Source: Polytrichum commune (taxonomy: Eukaryota > Streptophyta > Polytrichopsida > Polytrichales > Polytrichaceae). Taken from it: a DNA stretch of 64,000 nucleotides. The stretch lies in assembly GCA_950295325.1 (NCBI GenBank), contig OX485804.1, positions 48,050,001 through 48,114,000 on the forward strand, read 5' to 3'. Position 1 is the first letter of the stretch. Each line of letters begins with the position of its first letter. A program made the translations under genes and the position numbers. The notes below the pieces were generated by a model, which was given only the letters and a program-made list of their open reading frames with translations, made no database searches and was not told where the DNA came from. This document shows, one piece after another, positions 19,624 to 31,391 of this stretch.

Positions 19624-20941
19624 GCATTTTTTAAAATATGAATAGCAGTTTAACACAAAAAAAATAAGTTTTATTGCCTCCAAACACCCGTGGGGCGTTT
19701 GGTTATGTTTATGGGCTCATGCTGCCAATTTTAATTGCAGCATTGTACTAACTGAAAAAGCTGAATGATTGCCAACCCATAAAAGTTGCCTAAGTTCAGA
19801 GGGGGCCTTGGCGAGAATAATAATGAAAATTCTTGTTTATACTCCATCTTTAGTTGTTTCTTAAAGAAGCAACCTGTCATAGAATATTTTAATCTCCTTA
19901 ACGAGGTAAATTCTCCATTTAAGTACTAAGTTGAAGTCCATATTTATGGTGTAAATATGGTCAAGTGCATCATATAATTTAGCATATAGTTCTAGCATCA
20001 ATGTCAAAATTTGTGATGTATGGGAGGGAATTATGAAAATAAGGAGTGAGAATTAACACTCAAAACATCCATTCTTTAGGGTTTTGAGATATAAGAAGCA
20101 ATGTCAATAAGGAGGTTAATACAAGAGACTTTATAGTATATTGCATGGGAGAGTCAACAATTTAAATAAGTTACATTGGAGTGTGTTATTTGAATACATT
20201 TTTTCGAGGTGGCACCTATTCATAATTAGTTTGTATAGTCTAGATAATGTATGGATGAAAGTTATGCTCGTACGTGATAATCACCCTTTTCTAGCCACTT
20301 CAAAAGAGCCATGTGTCAAGAGGTTTTGGACTTAAAGTAGACGTGCTTAATTCAGTTGCTTATCTTAATGAACACCTATCTTTGAGTGGTATGTGGTTAG
20401 ATGTAGCTACAAAAATGGAAACCCAAACAAATAAAAAAGATCGGACTATATACTCTATAGTATGATCCCCATCCTAGACGCAATACCTAATGAACATATT
20501 TGAGGGGACCTACCTACATGACCGATTAACAAGCACAAGAATATTCACTTGTTGGATTGTATAAACTTCGCCATTTAAATTATTGTTTCGAGGATGCCAG
20601 CCCTAATTACGCCCTTAGCCTTAAACACTAAAACAAATTTGTGAATTAATTAAAACACAATTTCATTTCAACCTTGAACGGTCCTCATTTAAATCACCCT
20701 TTCATATAAATGATGACATCAGCCCTAATTTCACTATATATATAATAACAATAATTTGTAGTAGGACCCCTTCCACGTATTTGGGGTACTCTTTTCCCTT
20801 AAAATATACATTTACAATTTTGTCCGGACCAAATTCAGTGGTAATAGGATCCTTATGTTTCAATAAAAAATTTAAAAGCGAGCGGAGAAATTCACGAAAA
20901 CATGACGCTCACCGCTCTACGCTCATGCTGTAACTTTCCCC
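19624..20941 (+). repeat. Long terminal repeat region X1, beyond the locus B transposase
   Basis: Homologous in the same orientation to 34,013-34,804. The first ~100 bases (around CCTCCAAACACCCGTGGGG) and the last ~410 bases (from GAATATTCACTTGTTGGATT to the end) are about 95% identical by eye. The middle is longer here, because it contains the right end of a MITE (about 20,010-20,140) and other sequence. The outer end is CTCATGCTGTAACTTTCCCC. One copy follows the transposase, the other follows the methyltransferase 3' exons, as expected for the two long TIRs of a divergent-gene MULE. Confidence 0.6.
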
Positions 20942-23866
20942 TAATGAAAACGGCTACTGTGTTTGTGTTCACAAACGGGGTGTATGGTGAAAACAACGGG
21001 TTAGCTTGTAAATTAATTCTCATGGCAACTTGAGGAGATGGGGAAGCACTAGATGTAGAAGTGGACGAGGACTGTGATCGTGAGGTAGAATTAGGAGATT
21101 TCTTAAACAATTGTCCTAAAGTTGTGTCAAATATCCTTGATGTGGACTTAATTAGACTTCCTTTGACTCCTTCTAAAAAATGGTTGTACCCACCTTCTTA
21201 TTCTTTCTTGTAATTGCCTTCTACATTATCTAGCTTTTACAATTAGTTGCTTTCCTTAGTGGATGCAATTTGAGAATGAGACTTCTCATGAATAGGTTTG
21301 ACTATTCCATTTCTAGCATGATCTCCTTACAAACTTAACAATTTAAAATCTAATGTGGTTGAATACAAAGGATTTCGATCTATGAAGTCATGCAATAATG
21401 GTTTGAGCATTGATATTTGGCTTCCCATATATAAAACCTATACTCAATCCTAGAAATGTTCCCTCCAAGTACCAAATCCTTGTGGGACTATTGGTGTGGT
21501 TGTGTGTTTTAACCTACCATATAAGGAAAACAATAACTTAAGGGACAAGGGCATGAAATGATAGTTGTTCCTTACAATTATTCCATTACACTCTTTGTCA
21601 CTATTCCAAGCTTTAATTGCTATGTTTTCTTGAATATCAAGGGGTAGGGTAAAAAAGAAATTCTTTGGATTCTCTAGGGATCCTCTTAAGAGGTCTTGGT
21701 AGCTTGCCAACACGATGTCATGTCATGGAGTGGCTTAACTACTTTGAAACTTATCCCACTATGAACTTCTTCATCACTCTCAAATTTCTATTTCAAATCC
21801 ATCTAGAACAATATGGACATTGCTTAACATCTATGGACATTGCTTAACAATATGATGTTATGCAATGTCTCCCCTTGCCTCCTTATGGTGTGGGAGACAA
21901 TGATGGTGTAATTAACTACTTGCTTTGTAGTTAATGTTTTTGTTATCACTCAAATCAACCCAAGGAAAACAACCTAGGAAATTAGGTCTCAAGGAAGAAT
22001 GAGCTCGTGTTTATAAGGATTAATGTGACATTCTAATAACAATCTATGATTTTTCACTCCTTTGTTCATTTTTTATTAAGCTTAATCTCAATAATTATGA
22101 TCCATTATGCTTTCTTAGTTGTATGTGATTCAATCCTATGTGTTGGGGATTCTTATCACTATAATTCCATACTCCAAATCAATCGTGAAGCTCAAGAGCT
22201 TGGCAAATTGTCAATGACCAATAGTCATGACAAAATTTGGGGTAATGTCTTTTGAGTAACCGCATAGTCTTGAATTGTCATGCATCATGCATGTGATAGT
22301 CTCAAATTATGTTCACTTGATCACCTTACAATCATCATGTAACTCTTCACAACTGTAATCTCCACCTTTATTATCGGAGGACTTGACAACTTATCTCAAG
22401 ATCCAAACACATGGGTTACCTTAACATCAACACATCATCAAGATAGGCTACATCCTTTGTTTATCCTTTGTTTACATGCTCTTAGTCTATCTTATGCACA
22501 CAAATAGTCCTTATTATTTATCCACTTACTTTGGTAAGGTAAAGTCTTTCTCCTTTCGAGGTAATGTCCTTGGTAGCTTATTGCATGTACAAAGTATCAC
22601 TAGGCCTCATCATCATTACATGCAAGCAATAACCTTTGTCTATTTCCATCATGGTGCAGTAAATCTACTTAGGCCATTTTCTCTCAATCTTTACCACAAG
22701 GTAATGTCTTTCACTTACTAGGCCACCCCATGACCTAAGCCTTGGCTATGGCCTTTTAAACTTATGCAATCACGATTGTGCCCATCTTATGCCTCTCAAT
22801 CTTTATCTCTCTTGGTTAACTCTCAACCAAGTCTCGGCTATAGCCTTCCTCTTTCATTGCTCATGACTCTGCCCATGGCAAACCCTCTTAGACAATTCAC
22901 TTTCTCTTAGGCTATTTTCTTTCTTTGAACTTTGTCAACTCCTAATCTTTAGTTACACAACCCATTTGCTCACATTCAAACATGCTATCGCCTTTCCTAA
23001 CGTTCTCAATCTTTCTTTACTTTGCTTCACTTTTCTATCCACCTTTCACCCCCATTATCACTCGTTTCGTGATCTCCTACTAGTCATGCCTTTATTCAAA
23101 TTTCATAAGGTTATTGCCTTTATTTTGGCAAATAGTATTCACCTCCTCTCACAGGTTGGGTGAATTAATCTACATGCTTATGGCCTAGTGACTCTTTCAT
23201 GTCATGCAATCAAATTCTCTTTCTTTCTCTACTTCTACGACTTATGGCTCTCTCTCGGTCAACACTCTCTCATTCCTCTTAAGACTATTGCTCATCGCTC
23301 TAGCAAGTTGCCTTTTCTTCTCCTCACAAGTTGAGTAATTAACTTTATTCTTATTGCCTCTTACATTTTTACATGCATTTTCTCTCAACAACTCTCCCAG
23401 TTACTATATTCTTCCACATTAGGCCTCAACAAACATTGCTTCTTCTACCTCATCTTTAGTCTTTCTCTCATTAAGCCTATTGCCACTTGTTAACTTAGGC
23501 TCAACTCCGATTATCATAATTTTTCTTCAACTCCCTAGTACCTTTATCTCCACCATCACTCACAATTTAATTGTTCTCGGGCCAGAGTCTTCCCCTACCT
23601 TTGTCTCAGTCACAATCTCATCAAATTTATCCTCTCTTTCGGCGATCCTCTTCTCACAAGGCTATCGCCAAAGTTTATTCACTCCTATTCACTCCAACTC
23701 TCATTGCTTACAAATGTTCCACTTGCTCACCCTAGCACTTTACTACTTTCATACATCTAAGCACAATTTTCATCAAAATATCACTAAATTATTTAGAGAT
23801 AACTATTAGTCTAAAATTTTGGCCCGCATTCAAATATTTTTTCTCTCTACATCCAATTTTTGTAGC
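20942..23866. other. Intergenic, no gene recognised
   Basis: From about 22,440 to 23,800 the sequence is pyrimidine-rich with loosely recurring phrases (AGGTAATGTC, CTCTCAATCTTT, TTGCC) but no clean repeat period. Frames at 21.1-21.9 kb on the minus strand look like decayed coding sequence but match nothing I can name. Confidence 0.4.
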
Positions 23867-23925
23867 ATGACAATGATAATGACAATGATGATGACAATGA
23901 TGATGACAATGATGATGATAACACA
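23867..23925. repeat. GACAATGATGAT microsatellite
   Basis: Tandem GACAATGAT/GATGAT units. Confidence 0.8.
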
Positions 23926-23978
23926 CAATTATTGCGAGATGATTAGCAAATCCAAATCATGCCCATAGCCATTTGCCC

Positions 23979-24388
23979 CGGGGAGTGCACTTAAAGTTAA
24001 GATTAGGAATACACGTGAGTGCGTTTTAATGGCATACCCCCTACAATACTTGGCCTTAAAATAGTTTTTAAATTAAGATTTTTTAAGTGCCAAATCATTA
24101 CGTATATATCTATCACTTGGTATAAATTTCAGGACGAAAAGTTTTAAAATTTTATTAAACAAATGATAGAAGTTTGAACTAAAATGCGTTGTTTTTTGCT
24201 TCAAAAAGAAATTTAAAAATATTTACAATTTATTATTTTTTGAAATTTATACAACAAGAACTTTAGATTGTGTTTAACAACTTCATATTTTTTTTACAAT
24301 TTTTAGATGATTTTTTAATACATACATAGGGGGGGTCAAAAGTACGCACTCACGTGATTCCTAGTCTTAACTTTAAGTGCACTCCCCG
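23979..24388. mobile_element. MULE-type MITE with long TIRs and an 11-bp direct repeat
   Basis: TIRs of about 45-55 bases start CGGGGAGTGCACTTAAAGTT on both sides. The AT-rich interior has no ORF. AGCCATTTGCC flanks it at 23,967-23,977 and 24,389-24,399, within a base or two of the ends, fitting the 9-11 bp duplications of MULEs. Confidence 0.7.
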
Positions 24389-24399
24389 AGCCATTTGCC

Positions 24400-25122
24400 T
24401 CATGGGGTTATGGACTAGTCCCCCAAATCATGTTGACTATTGAACCTAGAATGATTAACGTATTTTGAACATGTAGGCTAATCTCTTTTGCACATTCTTT
24501 TAATGATTATTTTGAAATCCACACATAACCACATACCACTCACATATAGGTGTCTAAATTATTGCTATGTTCAATTTAGCCACGTTTAGGTTAAGGTGTG
24601 AGCTTCACTCAATGTGTTGCGAATTTCATCGCAAGATTCACATCAACAGCACATAACACATGATGCCATACGTTAGAACCGCAAAGGTCTTCATCACGCC
24701 TCCTTTGTACGGTGACGCGACTTAGCTGTACTTATCTCTACCACAAAAGTGCAAAACTATTGGAAACGGGCGCTTTTGAGGAGGGATCTTTGAGTAATAG
24801 AAGGGGAAAAGTGGAAACATAATTCATGTGTAAAAACAGGCTTTGTGGAGAGTTATCTTTTCCAAAAGACCAGGCTTTGATCAATACGATACTGTGATAT
24901 AAATACCCACAAGGTGCTATACCTCTGTCTGGGTAAAGTTCCGTAGACGTTCTCGGATGATTTCCGTTGATGACGGTTACATGCTACCGGTCACTGTTAA
25001 TGGTTACTAGTCACTAAATGATGAAGTAGTTTCACATCTAACGTCACTGCCTTTTAGGACATGGCCAAGGATGATTTATAAACAAACACGCTATTCACTC
25101 CGGTCTCCTTTGGAGACCAGAG
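24400..25122. other. Intergenic, nothing recognised
   Basis: No ORF, repeat or element end seen. Confidence 0.4.
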
Positions 25123-25164
25123 TTCTTCTTCTTCTTCTTCTTCTTCTTCTTCTTCTTCTTCTTC
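25123..25164. repeat. (TTC)n microsatellite
   Basis: About 14 tandem TTC units. Confidence 0.95.
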
Positions 25165-26980
25165 CATGACCCCTCAAAGTTTCATAATCCAAAAAATGAT
25201 TACATGAAGTTCACCAAGTCGTTTGAAAACACCCCCCATAAGAGTGTGATCTGTAAATCACTACCAACAAGTCTGTTGCACAAATATCCACCGGATGCAC
25301 ACATACCTATGCCTTTAAGAAAAGGAAAGCTCCTTGCATGCACAAAAACACACAAGACCAAAAAATAGTCATAACAAACAAATAAACACATAACATTCGT
25401 TTTTCCTTCTCACAAGTACTTATTTATGCCATTTATCACCATGCAAAATTTGAGTAAAACTGATGTCATTGACATAGTTTCAATCAAATTCGTAGGACAT
25501 GCAAGAGCGCACATAAGTTAAGGGGGGTGAAGTAGTTATTATGATGTTTTTGGTGCCATGCTATCCATGCTTGTGGGTCCTTGTTAGACAAGTCCACGTA
25601 GATTGTCCTAGGGAGGAACGCTATGCAACACACCTTGCTCTCTCACCGATCATTATCACCATCATCATTGTTATTATTATTATTGTAAGGCCCATGCCCC
25701 TTTCCATCCTTCGGAATCTGGCTCCATCACTCTTGAAGGGCACCATGGCATTAAATAACATCCCGGTTCGATGCACTCTTTGGTGTTTCACCCTCATATG
25801 GTTGGTAGATGGCCCTTGAATGGTCACTTTTCCCTTCCGACTAGCCCAATTGTCCAAGGATATGAAACACGCGATTAGTACGAGATGGTTAGCAAATCCG
25901 AATCAATGCCATGGCCACTTTCCTCATAGGTTTTGGAGCTCATGTGAACGTCTTAGTTGTTGTCAAAGTGAAGATTCTCATGCTCAGTAAATGGTCACAT
26001 AGGTTCCCTCCACTTATGTTTTTGATTGAGATTAGAATGGTTATCATATTTTGAGTATGCATATCCGCTCTCCCTTGAACACATGTCTTTTTGGGTATCC
26101 ACTCTTGGAGCCATGCCAGATCACATGCCACTCGAATATACGTGTTTTTAATGAGAAAAATCTTTGAATAAGGGTTGTCTACCTCATGTGGGTGTTGTGT
26201 GGTCGTGGCTCTTCCTGATTGGACACCTATATTTGGGTGGTATAAGATAAGGTTTTGTAGTTTAGTGCAAAGAAGACACGTGTTACGATGAGATTTGTCC
26301 ATGTGTTCAAAATATAAATATTGATTTAGGTTCAATAGTTAGAGAGAGAGAGTCCATTTAGTTGTTCAAATACAAAAGAATCTTCGCTTTGACCCCTTCT
26401 AAATGTTGCACCTCAATTCCCATCATGAAACTTGAAAAGACGTCTTTGTGATTCGCAGTTCCTTACCAAATGAGACGATTTCCAATCTTATCCAACATAT
26501 AATTTTGTTTGGTATGGAGTTGGATAAACCACCATGAAATAATTACATGTTAGGTATTCACAAAAATCTTGTGTTAAGAGGTGTAGGCCCTACGTGGTCA
26601 CTATTCATAAGTGGACGCTTATGTTAGAGTCGTATATGGCAAGGCTAGTCAACAATGGACACAAAAGCGACACATATGATAATGAGATCATATTGTATCC
26701 TCAAAATATAAACACCCTTCCATTATTCAACAACCAACAACACCTAAGAGACTTCTATGTAAATCCGTTCCATATAAATACGTTCTTCACCCTTACTTCC
26801 TAGAATGTTTACATCTCAACTTTGAAGTTAACCATGAGGTGACAATATTTGGGATCCACAAACGCTAACTACATTAATCACGAGCCGGCCTAACAGCCAT
26901 AAATACGTGTGGAGTTAGAATCGACCACAACGGGACCACATATAGCATAAAGTCTTAGAACCAGTCGGAGATGACCCCAA
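25165..26980. other. Intergenic, nothing recognised
   Basis: Contains a short ATC/ATT trinucleotide tract at 25,645-25,685 and GA repeats at 26,341. Short ORFs lack any recognisable domain. Confidence 0.4.
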
Positions 26981-26982
26981 AC

Positions 26983-27235
26983 TACCGGGTGATAGTGGAG
27001 AGGTACTCATTTTTTAATGGAGGGGTTGGTGGTTTGATTCCCGCTGTGAAATCTTCTCTCTACTTGATGGAAAAAACTAGCTAGATAGGTAGAAAGCCAA
27101 AAGCCCACCCACTGCAAGGTAGGCAATAAACCCCGTCATGCACCAAGAGGATTCTTGAGCAGGGTAAGGCCAACAAGCTCGAATTCACGTCGGATTGCCC
27201 GACGTTGGTTATTTATTCATTTAGGTCTTACAACC
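26983..27235 (+). repeat. Possible tRNA-derived SINE
   Basis: GTGATAGTGGAGAGGTACTC (A-box-like) is followed by GGTGGTTTGATTCCCG (B-box-like) about 45 bases later, then a non-coding body. No poly-A tail or clear target duplication. Confidence 0.35.
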
Positions 27236-27577
27236 AACACCCAACAATCTTGCATGATTATTTCGTTTTGATCATGACAATGACCACCACCTTAAACATA
27301 TAACTTCCATGTTCATTTTGGATCATCTACCATAAAAACTTTGAACCTTTATACATTTTATATACATAATTCAAATGCAATCCAAGTATGTTGAAATCCC
27401 CTCTCAATTGCTAATGACGACCATTTATGACTTTCTCCATCTAATAGTAATACATGATTAGCGTTGAACTGATGATGGTTTTAGCACCATCTACCTTATT
27501 ATGTTAACCCCTTATGGGATGAACCCAGTGCTAGCTAACATGAGTAGACACAACGGTCAAGTGTTCCAAGAAAGGCT

Positions 27578-27886
27578 TGAATTAGGGCCACTTCCACACA
27601 AGACTGAAGGCCCGTGATCATTGCATTCTAAGATCATTGGCCGAAAAGGCCGAGACCATCCAAGTTCACTTCACACTAGAAGGTGAAGTCCTAAGGGCCC
27701 CAAAAATTCATAATGGATTCCTACATGACAAAGTATAAACAATGTTCCATGGCATCCCATAATTTGCATTAGGCCCACCTCCAAGAAGTGGGCCTAACAC
27801 AAACTCCAACAACTCATGTTAGTGGTACGGCCTTTGGATGAGAATCAAGAGCCCTCACAATTACATGGTCACAACCCTTGGCTCTT
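27578..27886. mobile_element. Truncated Harbinger-like MITE
   Basis: The left end GGGCCACTTCCACACAAGAC follows TTA and matches the left end of the element at 29,574. The body near 27,830-27,885 (TTGGCTCTTGG, CATGGTCA) matches that element's right part, but the right TIR is replaced by a poly-G tract. Confidence 0.5.
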
Positions 27887-27903
27887 GGGGGGGGGGGGGG
27901 GGG
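27887..27903 (+). repeat. Poly-G tract (17)
   Basis: Uninterrupted G run, replacing the right end of a MITE. Confidence 0.9.
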
Positions 27904-28357
27904 AGGGTGGAATGGTTAACCAATTCTCAAATGTTCTTAAATAAAAATGTAATAGAAATGTTGACACTTATAGAGGGCAATCTCTATTGGTCCCAGGAAA
28001 TTACAAGGAAGGTGGGATTGGTGTACAAGAGAAGTTATTGAATACACTAAATACAACATTTCATGTCGCTTACGATTTGGACGTACACAATGTTATATCA
28101 TTTTACTATTGATGTAATGTTTTCACCATGTAAAGTTGTTCATGTTCTATATAGTGCCCAAACAACCAATTTAACACTTGTTGGTAAAATACGAGACACC
28201 CGGTAAATAAATATAGCATTGCGTAATTCCAAATAGTAAGTGACACGAAATGCCGTATTTAGTGTGGGTAGTACTAGCGGGCAGCCTTTATGACTCGGGT
28301 TTACGACTGCAGGGGGCCCTCCAAACACATGGCCCTCTGCAGCTGTATCTTATAGGA

Positions 28358-28382
28358 CCGGGCGGGCGGGCGGGCGGGCGGA
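28358..28382 (+). repeat. (GGGC)n G-quadruplex-prone repeat
   Basis: Five tandem GGGC/GGCG units give consecutive G-triplets with single-base loops. Confidence 0.8.
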
Positions 28383-28600
28383 TGAAATTATTGGCAACAC
28401 CACTAAGCCTATAAGTCCGTCCATACATTGGCCGGCCACGCTTGGTGGTGTTGGGAAGGGCCCATGTGGTTGGTAGGTAATTTGTGGGCCACTTTTCAAT
28501 GGGCATTGTGTCAGGCGCCCTTCCAACCCCACTCCACTAAACATAGTGTGTATTGTGTTTAGTCGTCGCCTTACTAGAATTGGCGACGACTAAATACTAA

Positions 28601-29063
28601 GGGCCGCTTTACAAATAGAGGCCAGGCCAATTCCCCTTGAGGCTGATTGTATGAAATTTCAGCTCCTTTTGGGTTAGAGGCCGGCCTCAACTACACATTG
28701 CAATAAGATTTTAATGGTGGCCAATTTTCCCATATGTAAAGGCCTTAGGGTCAAGAAGCTGGGCTGATTCAATAAATCTAGCATAATCCAATGGATATCG
28801 TTCGCTAAAAAAATCATATTTTTATTAAGATTTTTTTTGTTTTTGAAATTTGACATTGGCCCTTCATTTTGGGTGCACCCAATTCAATGAGCTCGGGCCG
28901 TGTCAGACCATACATTTTTTGATTAAAAATATCATATCACCCAATTGGCCTGGCCTCTAAGTGTAAAGGGGTTGGGACCGATTCTAGCCTTTGGCCAATC
29001 ACAAATGAGGATTTCGAGCCTCTTACACAATGAATTGGCCTGGCCTCTAGGTGTAAAGCAGCC
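28601..29063. mobile_element. Harbinger-like MITE 1 of 3
   Basis: The left end GGGCCGCTTTACA with TAGAGGCCAGGCCAATTC is mirrored on the right (GAATTGGCCTGGCCTCTA, TGTAAAGCAGCC). TAA/TTA-type 3-bp sites flank it, as for PIF/Harbinger. No ORF. Confidence 0.7.
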
Positions 29064-29067
29064 TTAA

Positions 29068-29570
29068 GGGCCACTTCACACTATGGCCAAAGGTCGAGAG
29101 GCCGTTGATTTCCACCAATCAGATTGCATGAAACCAAGAATTTAGTCTCTTGACCCTTCACACCAGAGGCCAAATTCCAAAGGCCGTCGTTTTTCAAAAT
29201 GCCTACATGGCAATATTTTGCGACCAAGGCAACGGATTCTCAAAGGAAGTTTGGGTCAGACAGGAATGGAAACCCAAACTATGGTCGAGAGGCTGTCGAT
29301 TTATTTTTTCAATAAATTTTTTTAAAATTTGACAAGATCTTGGCCGTTGGATTGGAGGGGTTGTTTTGGGGAAAGAATAAAAGTGGGATGCTCCTTCTTC
29401 CTTTGGACTTTGGGCTTGGCCTTTGGAGGCTTCACACTATGCCCGACCAAAGGCTCTGATTCTTGTACTTTATGGGCTATTTTTTAACCCATGTCTTTGG
29501 ATTCTCAACAAAGTTTGGCCATTCAATCCCACGGCCTCTCGACCTAGATAGCCATAGTGTGAAGTGGCCC
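29068..29570. mobile_element. Harbinger-like MITE 2 of 3
   Basis: TIR GGGCCACTTCACACTATGGC mirrored at 29,550-29,570, flanked by TTA-type sites. It contains GGTCGAGAGGCCGT near the left and its complement near the right. Confidence 0.75.
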
Positions 29571-29573
29571 TTA

Positions 29574-30077
29574 GGGCCACTTCACACACGAGACTAAGGG
29601 CTTGTGACCAATACACTTCAACCACTCTCATTGGTGGAAGGAACAGAGCCGGTCCAAGTCACTTCACACTATGCTCGAGTGACCAATGGAGTGAGTATGT
29701 GAATGCAAGATGGATGTGAAGTCTACATGGATTCCTACATGGCATCCAATGGATCATGTTTCATGGTCACTTGGACTAGTTCCAAAAACCACCTCTTGGA
29801 GGTAGGCCTAACACAAAACCACCGGGAGACCATGGCATTCCAAATGCTCGCAACCGTTGATTTATTCTATTTTATCATATGTGAGGACCTGCATGAATAG
29901 ATATTCATTGAAATAGCATTTGATTGAGGGCCCGGTTACATATGACTTCACACTACATTGAGGATCCATGACCACAGTACATGGGTTTGGAGGTGTGTTG
30001 GAACGGCCTTTGGACACTTACTTTTGGGCTCTCGCAATTTCATGGTCATGGCTCTTGGCTCGTGTGTGAAGTGGCCC
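29574..30077. mobile_element. Harbinger-like MITE 3 of 3
   Basis: The left end GGGCCACTTCACACACGAG starts right after the TTA at 29,571-29,573. The right end (CGTGTGTGAAGTGGCCC) is followed by TAA. Same family as the truncated copy at 27,578. Confidence 0.7.
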
Positions 30078-31389
30078 TAATTGTCAACTGCCTGTGTAGT
30101 GTCACTAACACTAAATATGAACCTAACGTTGTTTGTCATTCCTACAATGGCGTCCTCAACGAACTTAGTGAACTCCATGCAAGCAATGTTCTAGTTATTT
30201 CCAATTAAGTAAATTCCTCACGAACCAAAATTGCTTAGTTTTGGACTTGAAACTCTCGGTGCTATGAGTACATGTCGGTAAGTTTGCGACCTATCAAAAC
30301 ATAAGAATTTATAGTAATTTTTTATGGATGGTGTGAAAAGAATTGTTAGTTTGAATGAAGAATGGTTATATTTGTCGACATTCATGAGGGAAAACGTATC
30401 ATGGATTACCTAATGAACATGGAAAGTTTCGTATGCAAAACAACCAACCTTGTACTAGAACTCCAGTTGAACTTAAGAAGAACTTTATTATGTTGTATTC
30501 CAAAAATAAATAGATGCAAGCCATGTTAGAGATTGTTTTGAGTTGAAGGAGAAAAATGTTTCAAATTACATTGGATGTTTGTAGAAGGGTGTTGCATGTT
30601 GTAAGTACCCATCATCTTCAGTGGTTGGAAACACCTTTGTCTATACATGACATGCAAAAATGACATTCAAATTAATATGTAGGCACCCATCATCCAATGT
30701 GAAGTTTATTAGTTTGGGCATGTGACGTCCCAACTCATTGCACCCGTGCATAGAATGATGTCCAGGACTGTCCCATCACCGTCCATTCAACATGTCCTCG
30801 TCGATGGGATGCCGTTTTATAGCTTTAATATGGTAGTTGCTTCGGCATCCACCCGTCCTCGATTATAAATTAGATAGTATAGAGTTTTGCTCCGAGGGAT
30901 GAACCCCAAAGGAGACGAGCACATCTTGATGCTTTAAATAGAAGTTTAGACTATGACTTTATATCCAGTCAATGAAATTTGACCACCCCTAGAATAACAT
31001 ATGACCTTCCAATTTGGAAAATTAGTTTCTCAACTTGTGTGTACACTAAACCTATACATTGAATTATATTTCTATCTAGGTCCTTGTCTACTATATCATC
31101 CAATTCAAGATCTCTAGGTATGTGTTTTCAATAGTTGCCCAAACTTGAAAAGTTCAAGGTTTGCAACACTTGGATCTCCTCAAATTTTGTTGGAACGGAA
31201 AAAGAGCATTCTTCAAAATTGTTTGCTATGAAGTCGGCTTCCACATACAAGCAACCGACCATAATAAAATAAAGTGTTCTTGACAATGGACTCAAATGCC
31301 CTCAACATCAAGGACATACCATTTGTTGAGGGGGGCTAAAATGTTCGCTTCCCAAAAATATGCAACCCCCTTGACCAACTCTAGTCAGA
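30078..31389. other. Intergenic, nothing recognised
   Basis: No convincing ORF, repeat or element end. Confidence 0.4.
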
Positions 31390-31391
31390 TA

